Assembly: GCA_051294375.1 (NCBI GenBank)
Contig: CM119265.1
Span: 24,735,605-24,799,604 of the forward strand
Reading direction: 5' to 3'
From: Paraspadella gotoi
Taxonomy: Eukaryota; Chaetognatha
Length of the DNA stretch: 64,000 bases
Part shown: positions 1 through 12,338 of the stretch, piece by piece
Position numbering within the stretch: the first letter of the stretch is position 1
How the letters are laid out: every line of letters begins with the position of its first letter
Notes under the pieces: model-generated
Told to the model about the DNA's origin: nothing
Seen by the model: the letters and a program-made list of their open reading frames with translations, nothing else
The model's database searches: none
Translations under genes and position numbers: made by a program

Positions 1-257
1 TCCTCGCTTCGTTTTCTCCAAATGGATTTTCGCGCGGAAAAATAAAGGGGAAAAATAAAGGAAAGAAAAGGGAAAATATTGCGACGAAGAGGAAAAGAAA
101 AGAAGGAAAGAGAAATATTAATGTTGGAGGAAAAAGAGGAAAAAGAGAAATGACGAGTGAAATTGAAAATAAAAAAAAAACGGAGGGTGAAAAAAATTGA
201 GTAGAGATGAAAGAAAATTGTGTGAAAAAAGAAAAAGAAGATTGGTCTTTCCGATGA
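1..257. other. AT-rich, purine-biased non-coding DNA
   Basis: No reading frame, RNA gene or known repeat is recognisable here. The stretch is rich in GAAA-type purine runs. It ends at the boundary of the first MITE-like element. Confidence 0.6.
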
Positions 258-608
258 GTTGCGTCGCAGTGACTTTCTTTTCACGAGTATTTCCCTGTGA
301 TCACATGTCTATTGACTAGAGTTAACTAGAATTAGTATTAACTATTAACTTTCTTAGCCCGTGTATTTATGAAACGGACTTCATCGGAATTCCGTTTTTT
401 ATTCTTTATCGTTTTAGGATTTCCTGAAGTTGGCGCTAGCAGTCAGTTAAATTTGATATGTTTTCCTGTCTTAACAAATGAGCGAGTTATGAGCATTTTT
501 AACATAAATGGGACAGACTAACAGACAGACATACCGACCGACCGACTGACAGACAGACCGACCAAAAAGTAACTTATACAGTTGCTGCGCGAGTACTCGC
601 GACGCAAC
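258..608 (-). mobile_element. MITE-like element, hairpin-ended family, copy 1 (inverted)
   Basis: The left end reads GTTGCGTCGC and the right end GCGACGCAAC, giving a perfect 10-bp terminal inverted repeat. Just inside the right end lies the palindrome GCGAGTACTCGC, so that end folds into a hairpin. The interior holds short CGGTCGGT-type repeats. The element matches, in reverse orientation, the copies starting at 2098, 9317, 16026 and 63579. It has no coding capacity. I see no clear target-site duplication, so the transposon class is not established. Confidence 0.7.
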
Positions 609-972
609 TAAAAAAAGGAAAATAAAGAGAAGTTAACCACCAATTTTAGTATTTTTCGAGAAACAAAGTGAATGCGGCGGTCGCACTTTCAATTTATATT
701 TTGCAGATGAATATATTTCGGTCGGCGATTTGAATAATTTTATAATTTGGGAGGGGCTCATGGTAATTCGTGCAATAATGTGGCAGAGACGAAGTTATTG
801 AATGATAAAGACTGACCCTAGAGATAATTATATCACTTGATTGATTTAAAAATTTACTTCAACATCACAGCAAATTTGTGAAAGCGTCGCAAATCCATGC
901 GTTGATTTTTTCCCCAATTTCGCGGTTGAAAATGTAATGAGTAACGCAAAGAAATCTCATGAATCAATGTGA
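609..972. other. Intergenic DNA, nothing recognised
   Basis: Mostly AT-rich sequence with no convincing reading frame or repeat. It separates the first MITE-like element from the (TTA)n tract. Confidence 0.5.

Positions 973-1068
<96 letters not shown>
973..1068. repeat. (TTA)n microsatellite
   Basis: An uninterrupted run of the trinucleotide TTA. It creates a spurious poly-leucine frame on the + strand. Confidence 0.97.
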
Positions 1069-1069
<1 letters not shown>

Positions 1070-1333
1070 TTGGAGGCTATCTCCGTGATATTTCGAGTCT
1101 CTCCTCTTAATCTATGGGCGCGTTATCGGAGTTTTTATGATGTCCTGGGGAAATCCAAGACATTAGAACTTTTTCGATATCAACGATGGAATCTTAACAG
1201 TTCTGGATGCAATATCCTTATTTGTAGGAAAATGTTGTAATTTTTGGGTGATCAATTGATGTCTGTGGATTAATACAAACATTTGTAGGGATTCTATAGA
1301 AATCAGAGTAGGAGATTTGTGGGGATTTTATAG

Positions 1334-1433
1334 AAATCTGTGGAGGAATCCAAAGATTTGTGGGTGTTCCATCTAAATCTGCGGAGGAATCCAAAGATTT
1401 GTGGGTGTTCCATCCAAATCTGTGGAGGAATCC
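1334..1433. repeat. 40-bp minisatellite, about 2.5 units
   Basis: The unit contains the block GTGGAGGAATCCAAAGATTT and recurs with starts near 1334, 1374 and 1414. Differences between units are single substitutions. A looser related block sits just upstream near 1290-1333. Confidence 0.85.
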
Positions 1434-1529
1434 CCGATTTCTGTGGTCGAAGTCGAAGAGACGACGAATATTTATTTCCTCCTTCGTCGAGTCCTTCGAC
1501 CCGACATCCTTCTCTCCATCACTTTGCCC

Positions 1530-1561
<32 letters not shown>

Positions 1562-2097
1562 GGCTCCTAGTCCTCAATACCTCTCTCTCCTCCTGCTTCT
1601 CCAATGTCTCTCGTTCTCTTCCTGTAGAATATCTCTCTTCTCTCTCCCAATTACTCACACATCTTCTCTCATCTCTATTCACTTGTGTCTATAAATATCT
1701 CTCTCGACGGCGAAGAGAATTTGGCTCAAAGTTGCTTCGATTTATGGATATTCGTCTGAGTCGGGGGATTTAGCGTGGCAGTTTACGTAGCAGTTGCGTG
1801 GCGTTGGCGTGGCGGTGGCGTTGCAATGGCTTGGTGGTGGCGTGGAGGTGGAGGGGCAATGCCTGGCAGTAACGTGGTATTTGCGAGAGGCATAATTATT
1901 AATTAATCAATGTCAAACATACATAAGCAATTTTCCTGATTCCCTCGTTTGATACGTATAAAATATTTTTATTGACTCGTTCAAAAACTTGGCAATTTTT
2001 TTCTTGTCTTTTTTTTTTGAATGCCATTTGGCAACAAATTTTGATTGGCAACCTTCGACTATCATCACCAGAAAGCGTCTTGGCGAAGTAATTTTTA
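1434..2097. other. Low-complexity intergenic DNA
   Basis: Holds a (CT)n run near 1537-1560, further CT-rich sequence to about 1700, and imperfect GGCGTGGC/GGTGGCGTGG repeats at about 1770-1870. No gene is recognised. Confidence 0.6.
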
Positions 2098-2412
2098 GTT
2101 GCGTCCGGAATACTCGTGGGCCAAGTAAACTTTCGGTCGGTCTGTCAGTCTTCTTTTTATCGGTTTATCTTAATCATAATTGGATTTCATAGCTCCAGTA
2201 ATAGTAAATTAAATAATATAATAATAACAATAAGGAAGGTGGTGAATGTATGTATTATGTATTAATGTGCATGTGCTTTATCTTTTTATATTTTATATTT
2301 ATTCAGTTATAAAATTATTTTTTTTAAAAACTATAAATTTAATGGGCCAAGTAATTCCAATTATTTTACAGTCATGTGACGTGTTGACATTTTAAAGTCA
2401 CTGCGACGCAAC
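2098..2412 (+). mobile_element. MITE-like element, hairpin-ended family, copy 2 (diverged)
   Basis: Starts GTTGCGTCCGGAATACTCGTGG, a decayed form of the hairpin end, followed by the CGGTCGGT block. It ends with GCGACGCAAC, identical to the other members. The internal sequence is the most diverged of the family, so this is probably the oldest insertion. Confidence 0.6.
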
Positions 2413-2989
2413 TCTTTCAACTTGCAGGAATCTTCTCTCTCCTGCGTCGGAGGCCAAAGATGCGAAATTGGTTGGCGCTAAAATTCAGTTTCCTCGCGAC
2501 AAAAACGACGACTTTCATCTCATTCATTGCGTCGCAAATTCTTGTTTATTGAGGTGCGACACCCGAGGAAAAGGAGGAAAGGCGAGAGGAGGTAGAGAAG
2601 GAAAATGGAGGAAAAGGAAAGAAAGAAATGGAGGAAGGAAAGAAGGGAGATTTGGAGGAGGAGGAAGAGAAAAGAAAGAAATTGAGGAAGGAAAGAAGGG
2701 AGATTTGGAGGAGGAGGAAAAGAAAAGGAGGAAAGAAGAAAAGAGAAGAGGGAGTGAAAGGAAAGAAGGAAGAGAAAAAAAGGGGAGGAAAATGAAAGGA
2801 GAAAAGAGAGGGAAAAAATTAAAGGGAATGTGGGAAAAGTAAAAGAGAGGAAAGGAAAGGAGAAAAGTAGGAAAGGGAGGAAGGAGAAAAGAAGAAGAGA
2901 ATAAGAGAAAATCTAAGAGGAAAAAAATAGAAAAGGATGAAAGAGAAAATAATATGAAAAGGGACATGATGAAAAAAATGTGGGAATCA

Positions 2990-3085
<96 letters not shown>

Positions 3086-3155
3086 AAAAAAAAAAGAAAG
3101 GGGAAAAATAATATGTTACATATACACATTTCCTAAAAACCATTAAACATTTTCA
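2413..3155. repeat. Purine-rich low-complexity tract with (AAAG)n
   Basis: From about 2560 the + strand is almost pure A and G (GGAGGAAAG-type repeats), ending in a clean (AAAG)n run at about 2988-3086. All long frames here are low-complexity Lys/Glu/Arg or Phe/Leu/Ser translations and are not genes. Confidence 0.85.
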
Positions 3156-3394
3156 ATCATGTTTTTTATTTAGAATATTCGAAGATAAAATATCTAATCT
3201 TCAATATTAAATTTTCGAAATATTTAATATTTAATATTCTACGTTAAATATTTAATCGTGAAATCGTTTTTTCCTTTTCCAATTTTTTTCTCCCATAAAA
3301 ATCGCGAGAGATGAATTTTTACGTCGAGGAAAAGAAAAATTGTTTTTTTCAAACAAAAGACGACGAAAGACAAAAGGATTATAAGGAAACGGCA

Positions 3395-3515
3395 GATGGC
3401 GCTGGGAAGGACTACAGATGGCGCGGGAAAGGACTACAGATGGCGCGGGGAAGGCCCACAGAAAGTTCGGTGAAGGACTTCAGATGGCGCGGGGAAGGAC
3501 TACAAAAGGCGCTTC
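3395..3515. repeat. Short tandem repeats around GGACTACAGATGGCGCGGG
   Basis: Four to five degenerate units of roughly 20-30 bp that share GATGGCGC and AAGGAC. Copy B (about 9745-9805) keeps fewer units. Confidence 0.75.
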
Positions 3516-3661
3516 AGATGTGCTGCAGAGGATATGTGCCTTTACTTTCTGTTATTCATACTTACTTACTTAAGTTTTCGAATAAGTATTTACTTATTAT
3601 TCTCTCTTTCTTTAGACCCCTTTCATTTTTCTTTCTTTCTTTTTTTCTTTCATTCATTCAA

Positions 3662-3665
3662 TCAT

Positions 3666-3760
<95 letters not shown>
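3662..3760. repeat. (CTTT)n microsatellite
   Basis: Long run of TTTC/CTTT tetranucleotides. Its counterpart in copy B (about 9958-10025) is shorter and interrupted. Confidence 0.95.
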
Positions 3761-3948
3761 CTATTTCTTGAGCGTGACTGACTGTGAGAGTAAAAGACAG
3801 AGTGACTAAAATATAGGGAATATAAAATTATGAGTGAGAAGAAGAGGATTTGTGATAATGGGATCGACGGGGTCGCGTATCTGGGTGAAAGAAAATGACG
3901 AGAGAGAAGGAGAGAGATGAGATGACGAGAGAGATGAGAGAAGAGAGA

Positions 3949-3999
<51 letters not shown>

Positions 4000-4153
4000 G
4001 TTATTAAGAAAATATTAGGAAAGTAGTTCAAATTTGTTATAGATGAAATAAAAAAGATGAAAGAAAAAAAATAACGAGAAATTAATTAATCAAAAATATG
4101 ATCGTGATTCGGGCGGAAGTTGACACAGAACGACGAAGAAAGTATATATAAAA

Positions 4154-4232
<79 letters not shown>
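4154..4232. repeat. (AAAG)n microsatellite
   Basis: Clean tetranucleotide run. In copy B the matching position (about 10455-10600) is degraded into irregular A/G sequence. Confidence 0.95.
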
Positions 4233-4233
<1 letters not shown>

Positions 4234-5002
4234 GGAAACGAAAAAAAACTAACCAAGAAGTAAACAAACAAACTCTAAGAAACCCGAACTCGGGAAGTAA
4301 ACATGAAAAAAAAAACACTAAAAATAAGGGAAAAAACGGAAAAAAGAAAATGAGTTATTCTTTCCTCCGGAGGTAAGTCGGGTACACGAGTTATGAGGTG
4401 AGTTAATGAGCTGAAATAAGGCGAAGGAGAAAAAAAACTGACTCCAGGACTGAAAAATTCCTCCGACGCAGTTAGCAGATTTAATTTAAGCCGAGTGAGT
4501 TAGTGAGAGAGAGAGAGAGGAGAGAGAGAAGGAGAGAGTGAGATCGATAATGAGAGAGACGTGAGAGGAGAGAGAGAGGAGACGAGAGAGAGTGAGAGAG
4601 AGACAGCGAGAGTGAGAGAGAGGGGAGAGCGAGATGAGATGAAGGGAGACGTGAAAGATAGAAAAAAGCTGGAAAAAAAAGAGGAGAAATCTATGAAGCG
4701 TAAAGCGAGAGATTTAAGAGAAGAGGTAAATACTGTAAGTTTAAATTATATTAATACTGTAAGTCTAAATTAAATCAATATTAATATTAATTAAATTATA
4801 TTAATATTGTAAGTTTAAATAGGAGGAAAAGAAAGAAAGTTAACAGTTGGATGGGAAGACAAAAGAGTGATGAAAGGAAAAAGTTGAAAGAGAAGAAAAC
4901 AAAACAGAAAAAAAACGAAGTGAACGAAAAGAATTTTTGCATATTTTTAATAAATGGGAACAATAGGCTTCTTTTCAAATCTTTGCTATTTTAAAAAGAG
5001 AG

Positions 5003-5008
5003 AGCGAG

Positions 5009-5093
<85 letters not shown>
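5003..5093. repeat. (GA)n microsatellite
   Basis: About 45 dinucleotide units with a few C interruptions at the left edge. Copy B shows an interrupted version at about 11399-11525. Confidence 0.95.
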
Positions 5094-5096
<3 letters not shown>

Positions 5097-5707
5097 TAGC
5101 CCGACAGAGTCAATATCGAGTCTTACGAAATCGGAATTCCGATTTCCCTTTTGTTTGTTCGTCGAATCTGGTTTGCGTTTCTCTCCTGCGGCGGAGCTAC
5201 GGTCGCTAAGGAGCCTCGAAGTTGAAGAACGATGCTCTTTTGTTGTCGAGAAAGTCGTAATTTTTAAAAGTTGGTTTACTTTTTCTACGAATATCAAGAG
5301 AAACGAAGGTAAATAGGAAAAAGGAAAGAAGGAAGAAATAGGAAGGATAGATAGAATAGAAAGGAAGGTATGAAGAAGAGTTACGCGAATGTATAATTAA
5401 CAAAGCTAAGTTTAACTCGTACAGAAGCGACGCGATTATTATATTATACTTTTTTAACCAAATTAGCGATTGGAGAATTTCAAAGTTTATTTTCCTTTCC
5501 AAAAAGAAGAAAGAAAAGTTTATTCTTCATTTTCCGATTCAAAGTCAGAAATTTCTTTATCTTTTTTAACCAAATTTTTCTTCTTTTTTTTTCCTTTTTC
5601 CTTTTCAAATCTTGTTTCTCCCTTTTTCGACTTTTTTCGCGGTTTCGTCAAAAACGAATGTTTTGTTTTGATTTTCTTTTGATTTTTTCTTCGGCCTCAT
5701 CGAAGTC

Positions 5708-5818
<111 letters not shown>

Positions 5819-5829
5819 GTCAAACCTAC

Positions 5830-6843
5830 CTGAGTCCGTGACGGGGCAGAGTAGTCCGAGAGCGAGGGTAAGTCCAAGCAGAACGCTGGCCGCCGCTGGC
5901 CGCGACGCCCGCTGCCGCTGACTCGACGCGGAGCAGCGAAAAAGCTGCTGTCGCCGGCGCGAGACGCTAAAATCCCGATGATCCGCGAAGAATTTTCTCG
6001 AAGACGGACCCGGCTCGTTTTCAAACTTCTCGCTGCGTCGTATCCTCGAAACCACGCTACGCTTTTCGATGGTCACGCTGCGCTGGTCAAAGGTCATTGA
6101 TGGCGCCGGTGTCTCGTGGCGTCTCTCATCGGATTCGACATTTCGATCATCGCGTTCGTTTTGGAATGAAGGAGTCATGGACTCGATACCGGAAATGGTC
6201 TTTGACCCGACGCTTGACCTGGTCACAGAGTCGTGGTTGAGAGAGACCGTACAATGGACAGTCGCGCCAAGACGAGACGTTGTAGCCGCGTAGTCGCATG
6301 ACTCATTGTTTGACTCGGTCGTTGCGCCAATCCGTGACGCGGTCGATGACGCAACCGTTACGCCAAATCGACGCTTAAATCCGTCACCTTCTCCGCCTCC
6401 CTCTTTCCCCTTACGCCCTCTTCGTCCCTTTCTCTCGCGCAATGATTTTCCTTTTGTTTTCTTCGCCTCATTTCCGGTCACGTGACGTAATTCGATTCGC
6501 CAAACAATCTGGCCGAGTCGCCGCCTCTGTTTCCTCGGGTCCGACCGCCTTTGTTTTCCATGTTTCTTCGTCCTCCTTGGTTTTCTCGGGTCCGACCGCC
6601 TCTGTTTTCTCAACTTCAATCTCCTACTCAATCTTTCTCCGAGATTGAGCCCGCTGGGCTTGAACGACTCGACTGGGTTTTCCTCGAGGACCGACGGGTT
6701 GGGCTTTCTCGTTTGGGTTGGCCTTTCCCTCCGTTCGGTCGGCCGAGTCTCTCTCGATTCTTCCCGTTGAGATTTCGAGGTTCGTTCGCTCGCCTCCTTA
6801 AGATTCCAAAGACCTTGTTCCCTGGTCCCCGCTGTTTTTACAT

Positions 6844-6882
<39 letters not shown>

Positions 6883-7342
6883 TCGTCGAGGAACAGAAGT
6901 CAAAATCAAGTCGAAAATCCTTCCAAACGGAAGAAACCGACGAAGACGAGAAAGAAACATATGGCGCCCACCGAGAGACAGATGTCGCTGAATCGGTGAC
7001 AGATGGCGTTGCGGTGGAGACAGATGGCGTATCCGCGGCGACAGATTGTGTTGCCATAGAGACAGATGGCGTTGCCGTTGCGACGGATGCGTTGGCGACA
7101 GATGGTATCTCATAGGCTACAGACGGAATCGCCGAGGCAAGTGATGGCAACGAAGAAACCATTTCGTTGACGTGACGGGCGACAGATGACGATGCAGATG
7201 TCGCTGTCCAAGCAGCAGATGGTAATCCGATAATAGAAGATTTGTCGAGATTCCGAGCGAGAGACGGCGCCGCTGCCGCCGCAGCAGCATCCTGCCGCGG
7301 CTCCGCAGCGGAAGCGCTCAAGCGAAAATCGTCCTCCAAAAT
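5830..7342 (-). CDS. Unrecognised minus-strand coding candidate with Ser/Thr-rich repeats and a hydrophobic segment
   Basis: I do not recognise this protein. The minus-strand frame stays open from the N gap (and beyond it to about 7936) down to 5816, which is unusual for chance even in CpG-rich DNA. Read from upstream it encodes a Ser/Thr/Ala-rich part with repeated ATPSVS-like units (about 7110-6960), a poly-Thr run from (CGT)n, a long Arg/Lys-rich part, and then a hydrophobic stretch with core SVLLGLTLALGLL (about 5885-5845). A good splice donor, CTCAG|GTAGGT, follows at 5830/5829. The hydrophobic segment could be a signal peptide or membrane anchor, but no start codon close to it is convincing. 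The donor is kept in the noisy copy near 12370. It could also be non-coding CpG-island sequence. Confidence 0.25.
6846..6889. repeat. (CGT)n microsatellite
   Basis: Trinucleotide run inside the CpG-rich block, encoding poly-Thr or poly-Arg/Val depending on frame. Copy B has an interrupted version at about 13470-13545. Confidence 0.93.
6965..7150. repeat. Degenerate tandem repeats around GACAGATGGCGTTGC
   Basis: Six or more units of roughly 24-30 bp with the core ACAGATGGCGTT. On the minus strand they translate to Ser/Thr/Pro/Val-rich repeats, on the + strand to T-D-G-V-A repeats ending in a stop near 7110. Copy B carries the same array at about 13630-13850. Confidence 0.8.
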
Positions 7343-7836
7343 NNNNNNNNNNNNNNNNNNNNNNNNNNNNNNNNNNNNNNNNNNNNNNNNNNNNNNNNNN
7401 NNNNNNNNNNNNNNNNNNNNNNNNNNNNNNNNNNNNNNNNNNNNNNNNNNNNNNNNNNNNNNNNNNNNNNNNNNNNNNNNNNNNNNNNNNNNNNNNNNNN
7501 NNNNNNNNNNNNNNNNNNNNNNNNNNNNNNNNNNNNNNNNNNNNNNNNNNNNNNNNNNNNNNNNNNNNNNNNNNNNNNNNNNNNNNNNNNNNNNNNNNNN
7601 NNNNNNNNNNNNNNNNNNNNNNNNNNNNNNNNNNNNNNNNNNNNNNNNNNNNNNNNNNNNNNNNNNNNNNNNNNNNNNNNNNNNNNNNNNNNNNNNNNNN
7701 NNNNNNNNNNNNNNNNNNNNNNNNNNNNNNNNNNNNNNNNNNNNNNNNNNNNNNNNNNNNNNNNNNNNNNNNNNNNNNNNNNNNNNNNNNNNNNNNNNNN
7801 NNNNNNNNNNNNNNNNNNNNNNNNNNNNNNNNNNNN
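7343..7836. other. Assembly gap, 494 N
   Basis: Unknown bases. The duplicated copy bridges the same two flanks with about 370 bp of real sequence at roughly 14040-14406, so the gap is over-sized and its content can be read there. Confidence 0.99.
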
Positions 7837-8275
7837 TCGACGACCGGCGTCCCCGTCCGACGATAAATTCGGCGCGGAATAGAAATCGGCGTCGCCCTCC
7901 CTCGGCCACGGCGCCATCTCTCGACGACGGCGCCAATTTTGAGTTCTTTTACATCCGGGAATTCGACGCCGGAATTTCCCGGCGTCGCGAACGTTTCGTC
8001 TCTGTGCGGCGCCAAAGGATGGAATTTCGGAGGCGGCGCCGCGAGAATTACGCGGAAAGACGCCGCCGCGCCGTTTCCATGGAGATTTCTTCGAGACGCG
8101 CATTTTGACAGAAAATCCCGCGATTCTCTCAGAGGCGCGGACGACGCCGCTACGCCCATAACAACGACGGCGACGACGACGATGACGAAGATGAAGACGA
8201 CGACGATGACGACGACGATGCGGTTGAAGATGGAGACGAAAAGACGAAAAGAGTCATAGCGTCTGTCGTTGATTT
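7837..8275. other. CpG-rich block right of the gap, possible acidic C-terminal exon
   Basis: On the + strand an AG at 8131-8132 after a weak pyrimidine run is followed by a frame rich in Asp (GAC/GAT codons) that ends at a TGA near 8298 after the residues SKIQSG. On the minus strand a different frame is open as well. Neither has recognisable homology. The Asp run is close to a (GAC)n microsatellite, so coding status is doubtful. Confidence 0.2.
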
Positions 8276-9259
8276 ATCGAAAATCCAGTCGGGAATTTGA
8301 AATTCCGAGAAGAAGAAGAAAAAAAAGAGGGAAAAAAATGAGGAAATAAAGATTTTTTTTAAAATTAAAAAAAAAACTCCTCTTGGGTTTTTGAGTTTCT
8401 TTTCCTCGAAAGAGAAGAAAAATGGGGAAGAGGAATCGCGAAATGGCATCAAGGATGGAATCCCGGGAGTGGAATCGGAGTGGAATCGGGGAGTGGAATC
8501 CTGGTGGAAGTCATGGGAAAGTCATGGTGGATTCTTGATGAGACATTGGGGGAATCTGGTTTCCTTTTATTCCTTATCTTTTTATCGGAGGGAGAAATCG
8601 TTGTTCGGATCTGGAGAAAAATATGGAGAAAGCATTGATTAAACTTATGCACTATGCGAATTATATCGATCAATATTTTTTTATTAACACTGTAACTCAA
8701 AAGCGAAGTAGGCAGAAGTTAAAGATGAGTTTCTCATTAATGATTTCCCAACAGAAATTATGTACGATGATATCAATTAGAAAACTAGAGCAGAAGGAAA
8801 TCTAACCTTGTGTTGTGTGGATGCTCCCTTTATTTCCAAAAGACAACACTTACGTCCCGATCCCAATATTTTGATGCAAGCAAAAGAAAAATTATTAGAA
8901 ACAAAATAAATAAAATCATGAATCATGAATATTTATAAAAAAAAACAACTATAGATAGTGAAACAAGTAATTCTGCAATTTTCACATATGTTTTGTTGAT
9001 CACTGTCAATTGACAGTTTGTTTTCCGTAATTATGATTGATTGATTACGATTGATTACGATTAATCTATTTCAATTTAGAATTATAAAATTTTAAATTCC
9101 AATTCCCTCAACTTCGACTCATCGAAACCGGGTTTAGGTCCCGTTTACTCTTCGGTCGTTCGTCTCCATGGCAACCGACGCCCCACGATTCCTTCCCAGC
9201 AACAAAAGCGACTAATGACTTTAGTTCAATTAATTTAGATTTTTCTTTTCTTTTTTTTT

Positions 9260-9300
9260 NNNNNNNNNNNNNNNNNNNNNNNNNNNNNNNNNNNNNNNNN
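9260..9300. other. Assembly gap, 41 N
   Basis: Lies in a poly-T flank. The corresponding place in copy B (about 15935-16011) contains real pyrimidine-rich sequence, so this gap too can be filled from the duplicate. Confidence 0.99.
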
Positions 9301-9316
9301 TTATCCTATTTTTTTA

Positions 9317-9510
9317 GATGCGCCACGAGTACTCGCGGAGTAACTCTATTAGTCACTTTTCGGTCGGTCTGTCGGTCGGTATGTCCGTCCGTTGGTCTAT
9401 CCAACTTAAGTTAAAAATGCATATAATTTGACCATAGTTGGTTGCTCATTTGTTAAGACAGAAAGAACCTCAAATCTAAGAGACTGCTAGCGCCGCCTTC
9501 AGGAAAATCA
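9317..9510 (+). mobile_element. MITE-like element, hairpin-ended family, copy 3 (truncated at duplication junction)
   Basis: Starts with GATGCGCCACGAGTACTCGCGG and runs through the CGGTCGGT block to the internal AGCGCCGCCTTCAGG motif. There it stops where the duplicated segment begins again. The right terminal repeat is missing. Its twin in copy B, at 16026, continues to the normal end. Confidence 0.75.
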
Positions 9511-9956
9511 TGTTTATTCGAGAATATTCGAAGATAAAATATCTAATCTTCACATATTAAATTTTTCGGAAAATATTTTAATATTAATATTCACGTTAAA
9601 TATTTACATCGTTGAAATCGTTTTTTCCTTTCCAATTTTTTTCTCCCATAAAAATCGCGAGAGATGATTTTACGTCGAGGAAAAGAAAAAATTGTTTTTT
9701 CAAACAAAAAGAGCGACGAAAGACAAAAGGATTATAAGGAAACGGCCAGATGGCGCTGGAAGGACTACAGATGGCGCGGGGAAAGTTACTACAAAAGGCG
9801 CTTCAGATAGTGGTCGGATGTGCTGCAGAGGATATGTGCCCATTATATAACAGTGTACTCTTCTGTTATTCATACTTACTTACTTAAGTTTTTTCGAATA
9901 ATTATTTACTTATTATTCTCTCTTTCTTTTAGACCCCTTTCATTTTTTTTTTTTCT

Positions 9957-9992
<36 letters not shown>

Positions 9993-11419
9993 TCCTTTCT
10001 TTCTTTCTTTCTTTCTTTTTCTTTCTCTATTCTTGAGCGTGACTGACTGTGAGAGTAAAAAGACAGAGTTACTAAAATATAGGAATAATAAAATTATGAG
10101 TGAGAAGAAGAGCGACTTTGTGATAATGGGATCGACGGGGTCGCGTATCTGGGTGAAAGAAAATGAGAGTAGAGAGATGAGAGAGGAGAGCAGAGGACGA
10201 GAGAGAAGAGAAAAAAGAGAAGAGAGAGCAAAAGAGAAAGAGAGAAAAAGAAGAGAGAGAGAGAGAGAAAGAGGAGAGAGAGACAGTATATTAAGGTAAT
10301 TAAGGGAAGATAGAGATTCAATATATAGTTAGAGCTGATAAGATGAGAAGATACAAGAGAGAAAAATATATAAATACAATAATAATATAATATAATAATT
10401 CGGAGAGAGAAGAAATGACACCAGAACAGACAGAAAAAAGTAATATATAAGAAATATAGAAAGAAAGAAAAGAGGAAAAAGAAGAAAGAAGAAAGAGAGA
10501 GAAAAAAGATAAAGGAAGAAGAACCACACACAAAAGCAAAGCACAACAAACCACAAACAAGAAAGAAAGAAAAGAGGAAACGCAAACAAAAACTAACCAA
10601 GAAAAGTAAACAAAACAAAACTCTAAGAAACGAACTCGGAAGTAAACATGAAAAAAAAAACACTAAAAATTAACGGGCGAAAAAAAAACGGAAAAAAAGA
10701 AAATGAGTTGTTCTTTCCTCCGCGAGGTGAGGTCGGGTACACGAGTTATGAGCGTGCGCATGAGTTAATGCAGCTGAGAATAAGGCGAAGCGCAGAAAAA
10801 AAAACTGACTCCAGGACTGAAAAAATTCCTTCCGACGCAGTTAGCAGAAATTGTATTTAAGCCCGAGTGACTATGTTAGTGATGAGGAGAGAGAGAGAGA
10901 GACGAGAGAGGAGAGAGAGAGAGAGCAGAGAGAGAGCAGGAGAGAGAGAGAGAAGACGAGAGAGAGAGAAAGAGCAGAGGAGAGAGAAGACTGAGAGAGG
11001 AAGAGAGAGGAGACAGAGGAGAGAGAGAGAGAGAGAGAGTGAAAGAAAAGTGCGAAAAAGAGGGAAATCTATGAAAGCGTAAAGCGACGAGATTTAAAGA
11101 GAAGAGGTAAATACTGTTAAGTTTTAAATTATTCATTAATACTGGTAAGTCTGAATTAAATCAATATTAATAATTAATTTACACATTATATTAATATTGT
11201 AAGTTTTACAATAGGAGCGAAATAGAATAGAAAGTTACAGCTCTGGATGTGGAAGACAAAAGAGTGTTGAAAAGTAAAAAGTTGAAAAGAGAAGAAAACA
11301 AATCAGAAAAAAAACGAAGGAGAACGAACAGCAAATTTTGCATTATTTTATATAATGGAACCAATAGGCTATCTTTTCAAATCTTTGCTATTTTTAAAAG
11401 AGAGAGAGAGCGAGAGGAG

Positions 11420-11453
<34 letters not shown>

Positions 11454-12266
11454 GGGAGAGAAAGAGATGAGAGAGAGAGAGAGAGATGAGAGAGAGAGAG
11501 ACGAGATGGAGATGAGAGAGAAAGAGAAATTAGGCCCGACAGAGATACAATATCGAGTCTTACGAAATCGGAATTCCGATTTCCCTTTTGGTTTGTTCGC
11601 TCCGAATCTGGTTTTGCGTTCTCTCCTGCGGCGGAGCCTACCGGATATCTTGCTTAATTTGACTTACTGTATTTGTCAGACGTGCTCTTATTTCTTTCGA
11701 GAATTATTTTTAGAAATAGTGGACTTACCTTTTATTCTCGCAAGGTAGCATCGAAGTGAGAAACGATAGCTACTGTGAGTGAGAAAAAAGAATCTGGTAA
11801 GTTTAAAAATATGGTTACTTTTTACGAATTCAGAGATAACGTAAGGTAAAGCGAAAAGAGGAGAATAGAGGTATGAGTAGAAAGGACGTTAGAAGAGTTA
11901 CGCGAAATGTATTAATCTTCAACGAAAGCTAAGTTTAACTCGTTACAGAAGCGACCCGAATTATATATTATATCTTTTTTAAACGCAAATTAGCGATTGG
12001 AGAATTTCAAAGTTTATTTTCCTTTCCAAAAGAAGAAAGAAAAGTTTATTCTTCATTTCCGATTTCAAAGCAGAAATTTCTTTTATCTTTTTTAACCACT
12101 ATTTTCTTCTTTTTTTTTCTCCTTATTTTTCCTTTTCAAAATCTATATTGTCTTCCTTTCGATCTATTTTTACAGCGGGTTTCGTTCAAATAACCGTACA
12201 TGTTTTTGTTTTTGATTTTCTTTTGATTTTTTCTTCGGCCTCATCGAAGTCAGCTCTCTCTCTCTC

Positions 12267-12338
<72 letters not shown>

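Noticed and set aside
258-608. Helitron assignment for the hairpin-ended family
   Set aside because: There is no TC start, no CTRR end with T flank, and the hairpin is terminal with an inverted repeat partner at the other end.
2524-3129. Long Phe/Leu/Ser or Lys/Glu/Arg frames over purine- or pyrimidine-rich tracts (also at 3.5-5.3, 17.5-18.3, 33.1-33.5, 35.0-38.3 and 60.6-61.4 kb)
   Set aside because: They are translations of simple repeats; strongly skewed base composition removes stop codons from several frames at once.
3395-3515. CRISPR-like or regulatory array at GATGGCGC repeats
   Set aside because: Units are irregular and degenerate, with no spacers; simple minisatellite.
5819-5870. 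Small + strand exon between the (CT)n-AG and a GGTAAGT at about 5868
   Set aside because: The acceptor is produced by the microsatellite itself and no reading frame or flanking exon supports it.
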